A DNA stretch of 18,468 nucleotides. Origin: JAYRGC01 sp041908065. Lineage in GTDB: Bacteria; Pseudomonadota; Alphaproteobacteria; UBA9219. How positions within the stretch are numbered: position 1 is the first letter of the stretch; each line of letters opens with the position of its first letter. The notes below the pieces were generated by a model that made no database searches, was not told the DNA's origin, and was given only the letters and a program-made list of their open reading frames with translations. Shown in pieces: positions 1-5,930 of this stretch. The DNA lies in NCBI GenBank assembly GCA_041908065.1, contig JAYRGC010000063.1, forward strand, positions 1-18,468. Direction: 5' to 3'. Position numbers and translations under genes: made by a program.

Positions 1-166
1 ATTTTCGAAGACGAAAATCCGAGCCGCGCTATCCTTTCCCAGAGTGAGAGGAATCCCCGCTGCGCCGCCTGTCCATGAATCCGAAAATTTGTGTTCCTTG
101 AGCGACCAACATGCCGCAATCCCTCTTCTCCCATAGGGAGCGGAGTCCCTGCCCGTTGTTCGCTCT
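1..166. other. Unresolved left edge downstream of the DotA-like gene
   Basis: This stretch lies downstream of the minus-strand DotA/TraY-like gene and is cut by the window edge. On the minus strand one frame is open from an ATG at 134 to the edge (about 44 codons, starting MGEEGLRHV), but it has no convincing ribosome binding site. A second ATG at about 112 has a purine-rich stretch upstream, but its frame stops after about 27 codons. The frame that continues directly past the DotA-like stop is also open to the edge, but it contains no ATG, GTG or TTG. I cannot decide which of these, if any, is a gene. Confidence 0.3.
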
Positions 167-2722
167 CTATTCTTCGCCGTCTTTCTTTTTTTCGTCGCGG
201 TTTTTAGAGTTTTTCTCGACCATTTCGGCCAGACGCTCCACCGCCTTGGCGATGTCAGGCGGTTCTTCTTTCCTGTCGGTTTCGTTGACGACGGGGAGGG
301 TTTTAGGGGCTGCGGCTATTTCCACTCGCGCCGTGGCCGCCGCCGTAGCGTTGGCCGAGGCGGTGGCGTTGCCGCCGGAAGAGCTGGCCGTCGAGGAGCC
401 TTGCGCTCCGGAGGCAGCACTTGCGGCGTTCACGTTCGTTTTATGCAGGCTTTCCGCTGCCGTATCCGCCCCTTTGGAATCGGGGGAATAGGAAGGGAAG
501 AGCGACGATTTCAGGCGATGCGGGTTGGCGGCTGCTGCGGTTCCGGCTCCGGCGGAGCTTTGGCGGGAAACCACGCCGTTTCCGGCGGAAAACCGCGCTT
601 CTCCCGAGGCCGAAGGAGTCGGCAACGAAGACGCCGAACCGCCATTGCCGCCGCCGGTCGCAGCGGTCGGATATGGCGCGGCTTCTCCGCCGCTCAAGGA
701 AGAGAAACCTTCGCCAACCCATCGCATGAATCCCTCGGGCATGGCGCAGGCGGCGCGGAATATCACGTTGACGATGGCGTAAACCGAGGCGGCGAAGGCG
801 AGGGCAAGAACCGCTCTCGCCGACGTGAAGGCTCCCCCTTCATAGCCTTGTATCGCCGCGTTGACGCTTGAAAACAGCCACTCCAGCAGGGGAACGGCCA
901 ATCCCATGGCGATTATCCCGCAGATCAAGCCCAGCACCGTCAAAGCCGGACGGGCGAACACGCCGAACCACAGCCAATAAGCCCGCCGCGCCGCGTCTCC
1001 GCCGATGCCGTCTCCCGATACGGTGAGATGCAAAAGGGCGACCAATGGCATAGCGATAACCGCAGCGAACACCTCCACCAGCCAAACGATTATCCCTTTG
1101 GCGAACCGCAAGAACGGCAACAGCGGCAGAACCGCCGCCAACGCTATGCCGCACAGGACGAAAGCGGCGGCCAGAAGGGAAAAAAGAATGGCCGCCCCCG
1201 CGCTTCCGCCAACGCTGTCTCCCCCGAAGGCTTCTCCGGCCATGCCGAACAGATATGAGCCGAGGTTGAAATACCTCCATCCGGCCTCGGCCAAGGCGGA
1301 TATGGGATTGGTTTTTGCGCCGAGCCATAGCGGCGAAAAACTTTCCTCCGAAGATTGTCCCGCGGTTTTGGCGGCGGCGTTGCCGTTGTTCCATATTCCC
1401 TCCGCCGTCGCCGCCCTGTTGAGCGATTGCGATAGGGCCGAGAAAACCCCGTCGAAATCCGCCGTTTTTCCGGCGCGGTCGCGCAGGTCGAACTGGTCGG
1501 GAGGCACGGCGGCTCCGGCCATTTGTCCGCCATAGAGCCAGATTCTGGCTTCCTCCATTCCGGCTGAGGTTTTTTCGTACACGGCGCGGATGCTCTCCGC
1601 CTGCGCCGAGGGGATGCCGCGAAAGGCAAAGGATTCCTCTAGCGCGTCGTTCAGCGTTTCCTGCGCGGTTTTCCAATGTCCGAACACCGGAGCCTGCGTC
1701 TTGGGCAGCAGATTGGCGGCTATGGCGGCGTGGACTGACTGCGTCTTCATTATTTCGAGAAAAAGCAGCCCGCCTGCCACCCATCCTTGGGACGCGCTTT
1801 CGCCCAAAGCCGCGTTGGCGAGATTGCGGTCGCCTTTGGCCAAACCTTCGATCTTGGCAGCTATCGTTTGTCTTTGCTCCTCCAGCACCGAAGCGATGGC
1901 GGAGCGGGCGTCAGCCGAAGGAGCTTGGGGGGGAGAGAGCGACAACGCGCCCGAGACCTGTTCGGCCACGGCGCGGGCTTTCAGGATGAGACGCTCGGCG
2001 TCGGCGCGGGAAAACGCGGCCAGTTCGGCGGCGGGCGATCCGTTCATGCCACCGCCGGAAAAGCGGTATTCTCCGCACAGCGGGGCCTCGCGGTTGAGGA
2101 AATTGCTGTAACGCCATGTCTCGTCGCCGAACTTGGGAGAGGGGATTTTCGAGGTTTCCGAAATATTTCCGGCCAGCTGCGCGAAGGCGTCGTACGGGGA
2201 AAGGGCGGCGAAATGCTTGCGGTACACGGTGCGGCAGATTTCCATCTCCAACGCCGTGGCGACGAGGCGCGAAGGATCGGGCGAGCGCGGTTGCGGATTG
2301 GAGAAGAACCCTCCGGGCATGGTTTGCGCCGCTTTGCCCCATATCCCGCTGGCCAAGGACGATCCTGACGAGGCGAGCTCGACCATCAGGTATTGTCCGG
2401 CGTTAAGCCCGCCGCTTATCGGAACCAGAAGGCAAAAAGCCAGAACGAACCTGATGGGCGTCCACAGGCGATTGACGCGGCGGCCTAGCGGAACCCCTTG
2501 GTGCGCGGTTTCCGCTACCATGGCCGCTACTTGGTACAGAAGAACCGCTCCGGCCAGAACGAGGACGGCTACGCTGTAGGCCGACAGCGATTGCCGCAAG
2601 GCGGCGGCGACGTTTTCCAGCCCGAAAGCGGCGCGAGAGGGAAGGTCGGCGGGCAAGGCCGCGCCGCGAAATACGTATTCCAGCCACTTCGCGGCGAGGT
2701 CTGCGGATGCTTCTGTCGGCAT
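167..2722 (-). CDS. DotA/TraY family type IVB secretion/conjugation membrane protein
   Basis: The 851-aa product is recognised as a DotA/TraY-family polytopic inner-membrane protein of type IVB secretion and IncI-type conjugation systems. The diagnostic N-terminal block is present: a membrane segment at about 50-70, then TAHQGVPLGRRVNRLWTPIR (72-91) leading into a hydrophobic stretch and GLNAGQYLMVELAS (105-118). A soluble region of about 390 residues follows. Hydrophobic segments then lie near 508-540, 543-567, 585-616 and 634-656. The last 170 residues are an Ala/Gly/Ser-rich tail that ends in a Lys/Glu-rich stretch. A GGAG lies 10 nt before the start. The gene begins 32 nt after sdhE, so it is probably cotranscribed with sdhE and the upstream regulator. 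The family works in the envelope-spanning complex with many partners (DotB, DotC, IcmE and others). None of them is in this window, so export of DNA or protein is inferred from family only. Confidence 0.88.
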   Translation of the reverse strand: MPTEASADLAAKWLEYVFRGAALPADLPSRAAFGLENVAAALRQSLSAYSVAVLVLAGAVLLYQVAAMVAETAHQGVPLGRRVNRLWTPIRFVLAFCLLVPISGGLNAGQYLMVELASSGSSLASGIWGKAAQTMPGGFFSNPQPRSPDPSRLVATALEMEICRTVYRKHFAALSPYDAFAQLAGNISETSKIPSPKFGDETWRYSNFLNREAPLCGEYRFSGGGMNGSPAAELAAFSRADAERLILKARAVAEQVSGALSLSPPQAPSADARSAIASVLEEQRQTIAAKIEGLAKGDRNLANAALGESASQGWVAGGLLFLEIMKTQSVHAAIAANLLPKTQAPVFGHWKTAQETLNDALEESFAFRGIPSAQAESIRAVYEKTSAGMEEARIWLYGGQMAGAAVPPDQFDLRDRAGKTADFDGVFSALSQSLNRAATAEGIWNNGNAAAKTAGQSSEESFSPLWLGAKTNPISALAEAGWRYFNLGSYLFGMAGEAFGGDSVGGSAGAAILFSLLAAAFVLCGIALAAVLPLLPFLRFAKGIIVWLVEVFAAVIAMPLVALLHLTVSGDGIGGDAARRAYWLWFGVFARPALTVLGLICGIIAMGLAVPLLEWLFSSVNAAIQGYEGGAFTSARAVLALAFAASVYAIVNVIFRAACAMPEGFMRWVGEGFSSLSGGEAAPYPTAATGGGNGGSASSLPTPSASGEARFSAGNGVVSRQSSAGAGTAAAANPHRLKSSLFPSYSPDSKGADTAAESLHKTNVNAASAASGAQGSSTASSSGGNATASANATAAATARVEIAAAPKTLPVVNETDRKEEPPDIAKAVERLAEMVEKNSKNRDEKKKDGEE

Positions 2723-2754
2723 GGCGAAACGCTCCGATGCACTTCAGTCGCGGA

Positions 2755-3027
2755 CTATACCGCGATTCGTCCCGCCGCGAACCTCAGCAACAGGGAGGAT
2801 ATTTCCCCGCGCAGTTCGGCGGGAATGTCCGTCCGTCCCGTCACCCAATCCGTGATGTCGTTGTCGTCGCATTCCAGCAGCTTTTGGTATTCAGATAGCT
2901 GCGCCGCTTCGAAGGATTGTAAATGGGCGTCGGCGAACGCGCCCAGCAACACGTCCATCTCTTTCGTTCCTCGGCGGCGGCTCAACATGTCGAGATGCTT
3001 TGCCGGATGGTTAAGCTGCCGGTTCAT
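2755..3027 (-). CDS. sdhE: SdhE family FAD assembly factor (succinate dehydrogenase flavinylation)
   Basis: This 90-aa cytoplasmic protein has the size and signature of SdhE/YgfY/SDHAF2 (the former DUF339). The conserved RGxxE motif appears as RRRGTKEMDVLL (residues 17-28). It is followed by an acidic helical region (LSEYQKLLECDDNDITDWVTG) typical of the family, which promotes covalent FAD attachment to the succinate dehydrogenase flavoprotein subunit. The start ATG overlaps the TGA of the upstream regulator in an ATGA arrangement, which suggests translational coupling. The DotA-like gene follows after 32 nt. Neither sdhA-D nor any other respiratory gene is near. The pairing with a regulator and a secretion protein is unusual, and a second sdhE copy elsewhere in the genome cannot be excluded. 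Confidence 0.85.
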   Translation of the reverse strand: MNRQLNHPAKHLDMLSRRRGTKEMDVLLGAFADAHLQSFEAAQLSEYQKLLECDDNDITDWVTGRTDIPAELRGEISSLLLRFAAGRIAV

Positions 3028-3611
3028 GGTTCCAAGGTTCCGGCGATAGCGTGGATAGAAAGTATTTTCGCCTTGGGGATTTCGTGGACGGACGGGAGCG
3101 GGGAGTATTTTTTCAGCTTTACCGCTTTAGCCGTGGTTCCGGCCAACTCTCGCGCCATGACGGTTCCGTCGCGCAGGGAAACCACCACGCCAGATCCTTT
3201 CGCCGCCTTTTTGCGCGGATCGACGAAAAGTATCTGGCCGTTTCTGTACATGGGATCCATTTCCTTGTTCGACACCTTGACGGCGTAAGCGTCGGCGGAT
3301 CCTTCGAGGAAGACGGGGCGGGCTATTTTGGACAACGCGCCGCCCTTGCCGATGATCCTTATCGCCAAAGGCTCTTCGTTCTTCGGCGGTTTGCGCGGCT
3401 TGGCGGATTCGCTCGCGTCCTTTTGCGGCATGAACTCGCGGGGATCGCAGCCCAAGGGCTTGGCCAACCGCACCATCCAATCGACGGTAAGGCGGCGATG
3501 TCCTTTTTCCAGCTTGTCCACCTGCCCTTTGGTGGTCTTGGCCGCGTCGGCGAGGCGTTGCAGGCTCCAGCCGCGCTTTTGCCGCCATTCGCGAATCTTG
3601 TTTCCGTCCAT
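3024..3611 (-). CDS. HTH transcriptional regulator with degenerate S24/LexA-like C-terminal domain
   Basis: The 195-aa product has an XRE/Cro-CI-type helix-turn-helix at residues 5-60 (IREWRQKRGWSLQRLADAAK, then KGQVDKLEKGHRRLTVDWMVRLAKPLG). A charged Lys/Pro linker follows, then a beta-rich domain from about 96 that resembles the S24/LexA/CI fold (VKVSNKEMDPMYRNGQILFVDP). Where active proteases have the nucleophilic Ser of a GDSMEP-like motif, this protein has Glu117. Where the Lys is expected it has Arg154 (VMAREL). Self-cleavage is therefore unlikely. I chose the start at 3611 because the HTH begins there; an upstream in-frame ATG at 3797 would translate through the palindromic operator region and add about 62 unlikely residues. 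It is the first gene of the unit with sdhE and the DotA-like gene, and it probably binds the palindromes at 3695-3729. Confidence 0.82.
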   Translation of the reverse strand: MDGNKIREWRQKRGWSLQRLADAAKTTKGQVDKLEKGHRRLTVDWMVRLAKPLGCDPREFMPQKDASESAKPRKPPKNEEPLAIRIIGKGGALSKIARPVFLEGSADAYAVKVSNKEMDPMYRNGQILFVDPRKKAAKGSGVVVSLRDGTVMARELAGTTAKAVKLKKYSPLPSVHEIPKAKILSIHAIAGTLEP

Positions 3612-3693
3612 GTCAGTCCCCGCGTCGAACCATAAGCGTCTTTTTAATACGAAAACCCTCCGCGCGCAAATCGCCTCCGCCCGTATGGACATT

Positions 3694-3730
3694 GGTATCC
3701 AAAATGGATACAGTATCCAAAATGGATACC
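3694..3730. promoter_or_regulatory. Tandem palindromic operator pair between divergent genes
   Basis: Two identical 17-bp copies of GTATCCAAAATGGATAC occupy 3695-3711 and 3713-3729. Each is a dyad with 6-bp perfect arms (GTATCC/GGATAC) around AAAAT. The copies are one base apart, giving an 18-bp centre-to-centre spacing. Flanking G and C extend the outer dyad symmetry over the whole element. The element lies 83 nt upstream of the HTH regulator start and immediately before the AAGGGAGGG ribosome binding site of the divergent gene at 3748. Binding there could block transcription or translation initiation of the right-hand gene and could autoregulate the left-hand unit. The link to the regulator is inferred from position and symmetry. 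Confidence 0.75.
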
Positions 3731-3747
3731 ATAAGGGAGGGAAAACC

Positions 3748-4320
3748 ATGGGATTTCGCAGAAGGCCGGTCGCTTCGGATCGCAGATTGCGCGCCAATCG
3801 GGGAAACGCGCCCGATTACGGGACGCGGGAACGCTGGAACCACTCGGGGCGCGTGATGGAGATAGTGGACTTCGGCGGAGCCTTGGCCGCTCGCGCCTTG
3901 GAGGAACGCGCCTTGGACGTTCTGGTTTTGCGCGGCGACATAAAGGACGTTCACCGCGAAGCGGCTTTGCGGATGCGCCGCGATTTCTCGGCGGCCGGAC
4001 TGGCGGCGCGAACGACCTGCGGATACGACTTCGTGCGTGGAAAATACAGCCCGTTTTTGGATCACGCGGACGACGCCAAGGAGAGGGCTTACGCGCGGTG
4101 GCGGTCTGCGGTTTTGGCGGTTCGCGCCGACCAACGGGACGTGGTCATCACGTCCTCTTGCTACGACATCATGCCGGAAGACGGAGCAGGACTGAGGCTG
4201 CTGGAACGCGGTTTGGAAATTCTTTCCGCGCATTACGGATTGGCCGGTAAGGACGATTCTTCCGTCTTGTCGGCTGTCGAAGCGGAGATTGTGCGGCGAG
4301 AAGATCCGACTTATCCTTAG
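3748..4320 (+). CDS. DUF6456-like protein of unknown function
   Basis: The 190-aa product begins at an ATG preceded by a strong AAGGGAGGG. It is basic at the N-terminus (MGFRRRPVASDRRLRANRG). The middle and end resemble the alphaproteobacterial DUF6456 region: ALDVLVLRGDIKDVHREAALRMRRDF (56-80), a spacer ending in SPFLDHADDAKERAYARW, a VVITSSCYD block (132-140) where family members have a short hydrophobic stretch with cysteine, and LRLLERGLEILSAHYGL (149-165). No signal peptide or membrane segment is visible. The family often carries regulatory or DNA-binding parts, but I see no clear HTH here. It is divergent from the HTH regulator and its start lies beside the operator pair, so it is a likely target of that regulator. 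Its TAG stop codon is part of the palindromic repeat that follows. The family call is from memory of the motif pattern and is moderate. Confidence 0.72.
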   Translation: MGFRRRPVASDRRLRANRGNAPDYGTRERWNHSGRVMEIVDFGGALAARALEERALDVLVLRGDIKDVHREAALRMRRDFSAAGLAARTTCGYDFVRGKYSPFLDHADDAKERAYARWRSAVLAVRADQRDVVITSSCYDIMPEDGAGLRLLERGLEILSAHYGLAGKDDSSVLSAVEAEIVRREDPTYP

Positions 4321-4379
4321 AGCAGATCGCGATAAGGTTTGCGCGCCTTGGCGCAAACTGTTCGCGTGAATCTGCTCTA
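4318..4379. repeat. Palindromic intergenic repeat, copy 1 (includes the upstream stop codon)
   Basis: This is a 62-bp imperfect palindrome. The outer arms TAGAGCAGAT (4318-4327) and ATCTGCTCTA (4370-4379) pair perfectly, CGCGA (4328-4332) can pair with a shifted TCGCG (4362-4366), and an inner hairpin TTTGCGC/GCGCAAA spans 4338-4357. The first three bases are the TAG stop of the DUF6456-like gene. The inner string CGATAAGGTTTGC is shared, in the opposite orientation, with copy 2, so the two are related elements. Sequences with TAGAGCA/TGCTCTA ends are, from memory, common dispersed palindromes in alphaproteobacteria. It may also act as a transcript 3'-end hairpin. Confidence 0.8.
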
Positions 4380-4391
4380 CAACCAAAAAAT

Positions 4392-4444
4392 TAGAGCATT
4401 TTCCATCAAAAGTTTATGAGCAAACCTAATCGGAAAATGCTCTA
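4392..4444. repeat. Palindromic intergenic repeat, copy 2 (inverted relative of copy 1)
   Basis: Perfect 13-bp arms TAGAGCATTTTCC (4392-4404) and GGAAAATGCTCTA (4432-4444) flank a 27-nt loop. Read on the minus strand it contains CGATTAGGTTTGC, which matches CGATAAGGTTTGC of copy 1 with one change, so the pair is arranged head to head with a 12-nt AT-rich gap. The element ends 13 nt before the GGAGG ribosome binding site of the next gene. It could shield that site in a longer transcript or separate two transcription units. Confidence 0.8.
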
Positions 4445-4471
4445 GCAGACTTGTCGTCGGAGGAAAAAACC

Positions 4472-5074
4472 ATGAAGTGGCGTCCGGTTTGGAGCGATTT
4501 TTCCGTAACCCCGATCGTCGTCGGCGGCATCGCAGCCGGAGTGTTGATCGCTTTCGCGGCGGCATGGCACAATATCAGGTTGGCCAACGCCACCGAGCAG
4601 GTTTTGTCCACCGTCGCCGCGGCGCGGGAAATGGATTTCGAGCCCGAGTTGAAGCCCGAGGCCGCGACCATGAGGCTGTCCGAGAAATTGTCGCGTTCGC
4701 TTCCGATACGCGCTGTGGCGCAGGAAGCGTTTCCGAACGCAGGGGCGCAGCTTTGGGGATATGAAAATCCATGGGGAAAATTGGCTGCGTTCGCGGTGTT
4801 TCCGTCTGCGAGGCAACTGAAGATGGTTTCCCCGATGCCGGCATCGGCGTGCCGTCGCCTGTTGATGTCGTTGGCGCGCGATATTGGGAACATAGGGGTT
4901 TTAAAGGTGGATGCGCGAGACGAGCAACCGCCGTTTTTGTGGAGAAACATTTATTCCATCGACGGAACGCCCCCGCTTCATGCCGAGGCGAAGCTCCTTG
5001 GCGACGAAGCCATAAAAACGGGGTGCGGAAGATCAAGGATCGTCAACTTGTCTTTGTCGTTCGCTTTACGATGA
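4472..5074 (+). CDS. Pilin-like membrane-anchored protein (PilS-family resemblance)
   Basis: The 200-aa product starts at the ATG that follows GGAGGAAAAAACC; an in-frame ATG at 4451 lacks such a site. A 12-residue N-terminus is followed by one hydrophobic helix (13-32) and a helical stretch ATEQVLSTVAAARE. The C-terminal half has the layout of IncI-type major pilins (PilS): ENPWGKLAAFAVF (99-110), MVSPMPASACRRLL (118-131), and a second cysteine with a beta-strand end (TGCGRSRIVNLSLSFALR). Cys127 and Cys185 could form the disulfide seen in such pilins. The usual prepilin peptidase site with Glu at +5 is absent, so it may stay membrane-anchored or act as a minor or pseudo-pilin. A PilR/GspF-type platform protein is encoded in the far operon at 17101-18324. 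The fold assignment is tentative. Confidence 0.6.
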   Translation: MKWRPVWSDFSVTPIVVGGIAAGVLIAFAAAWHNIRLANATEQVLSTVAAAREMDFEPELKPEAATMRLSEKLSRSLPIRAVAQEAFPNAGAQLWGYENPWGKLAAFAVFPSARQLKMVSPMPASACRRLLMSLARDIGNIGVLKVDARDEQPPFLWRNIYSIDGTPPLHAEAKLLGDEAIKTGCGRSRIVNLSLSFALR

Positions 5075-5091
5075 AACCGATATTCATGGTT

Positions 5092-5118
5092 AATGGGAGG
5101 ATTTTTTAATATCCCATT
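5092..5118 (+). terminator. Possible weak terminator after the pilin-like gene
   Basis: The arms AATGGGA (5092-5098) and TCCCATT (5112-5118) are perfectly complementary around a 13-nt AT-rich loop, and GTTTTCTTG follows. The stem is only 7 bp and AT-leaning, so it is weak. The position, 18 nt after the stop codon and before an AT-rich promoter-like region, fits a transcript end. Confidence 0.4.
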
Positions 5119-5152
5119 GTTTTCTTGTCTTAAAATAGGCCGTTTTTTATCG

Positions 5153-5181
5153 TTGATGTTGCGTAAACATTGCGGTAAAAA
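5153..5181 (+). promoter_or_regulatory. Candidate sigma-70-like promoter of the polysaccharide export cluster
   Basis: The 203-bp gap before the secreted-protein gene is markedly AT-rich from about 5100 to 5205, unlike the flanking genes. TTGATG (5153-5158) and TAAAAA (5176-5181) are 17 bp apart and each matches four of six consensus bases. A second weak -10-like TACTAT lies at 5198-5203 without a well-spaced -35. This is a best guess only. Confidence 0.25.
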
Positions 5182-5277
5182 GATGTTACGTTTTTTGTAC
5201 TATATCGGGCGACGTTTTGTTTCCGGCGATGGTTGTCGGGCGGATGCGGGGTTCGATCGGTTGATTTGGAGACATAC

Positions 5278-5847
5278 ATGAAAAAAGTGCTGGCGGTGTT
5301 CGTCGCTGTTTTGTGCATTATCGGCGGGGCTAACTCGGCCTTGGCCGCAGGCAGCTTGGCCGGGCAGGTTAGCTCGGCTCTATCGTCTGGCGATTTGCCT
5401 GCTTTGGCCGCGTTGAACGGGACGGGCTCTTCAGCCGCCGAGGTTGACGCCGCAATCGCCGCTTTGTTGGATGGAGTGCAGTCCAATCTTTCCGGCAACC
5501 AAGCCTTGTCCGAGGCCGCCGCCGCTGCCGCCGACAACCTGTCGAAAGGTGGGATAAGTCCGGACGCTGCCAAGGGAATTGCCGAAAAACTGTTGGCCAT
5601 CGCCGAAGCCATCAAGAACGGCGGGCTTTACACAAAGGATAACCAGCTGGTGAAAAGCATAATCCAGCATATCGCCAATATGGCGCAGCTTCCCGCTATT
5701 CTCGAGGTCATGCCGAGGTTGTTCATCGACATAAGTTCCATGTTCCCGGGGGCTGTGGGCGGCACGGAGGATCCGTTGTTGGCCGAATTGCCCGGGCTTG
5801 GGCCGTCTTACCCGGGACCTTTGGGATCTTCGGCCAGCGAGGAGTGA
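5278..5847 (+). CDS. Small secreted Ala-rich protein, first gene of the polysaccharide export cluster
   Basis: The 189-aa product has a clear Sec signal peptide (MKKVLAVFVAVLCIIGGANSALA, cleavage expected near residue 23). The start is chosen at 5278 because the Lys-Lys n-region sits exactly there, with TTGGAGACAT just upstream; a frame start at 5233 would hide the signal peptide. The mature part is small, alanine-rich and mostly helical, with no cysteines, and ends in a Gly/Pro-rich segment (ELPGLGPSYPGPLGSSASEE). I do not recognise a family. It is the first gene downstream of the AT-rich region and lies 83 nt before the beta-barrel porin, so a periplasmic or extracellular role linked to polysaccharide export or matrix is plausible. 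That role is inferred from context only. Confidence 0.75.
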   Translation: MKKVLAVFVAVLCIIGGANSALAAGSLAGQVSSALSSGDLPALAALNGTGSSAAEVDAAIAALLDGVQSNLSGNQALSEAAAAAADNLSKGGISPDAAKGIAEKLLAIAEAIKNGGLYTKDNQLVKSIIQHIANMAQLPAILEVMPRLFIDISSMFPGAVGGTEDPLLAELPGLGPSYPGPLGSSASEE

Positions 5848-5875
5848 TCTTCGCAGTGTCGTGAATAGTTGTTTG

Positions 5876-5891
5876 CAGGGAATTCGCCCTG
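5876..5891 (+). terminator. Possible intra-operon attenuating hairpin
   Basis: CAGGG (5876-5880) pairs with CCCTG (5887-5891) around AATTCG and is followed within a few bases by GGTTTTAATCTTTTTT. The stem is short (5 bp), so at most partial termination is expected. It sits between the small secreted protein and the porin gene and would lower downstream expression relative to the first gene. Confidence 0.3.
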
Positions 5892-5930
5892 ATCGGTTTT
5901 AATCTTTTTTGCGCGTAGGAGTTCTTCGAT

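Noticed and set aside
840..1784. 314-codon frame within the DotA-like gene on the same strand
   Set aside because: It is a frame-shifted, arginine-rich reading of the real gene, whose frame has coherent membrane segments.
3694..3730. The tandem palindromes as a CRISPR-like array
   Set aside because: Only two copies, separated by a single base, with no spacers and no cas genes.
3612..3797. Extended start for the HTH regulator at 3797
   Set aside because: The extra residues would be read from the palindromic operators and the divergent gene's leader, and the HTH begins exactly at the ATG at 3611.
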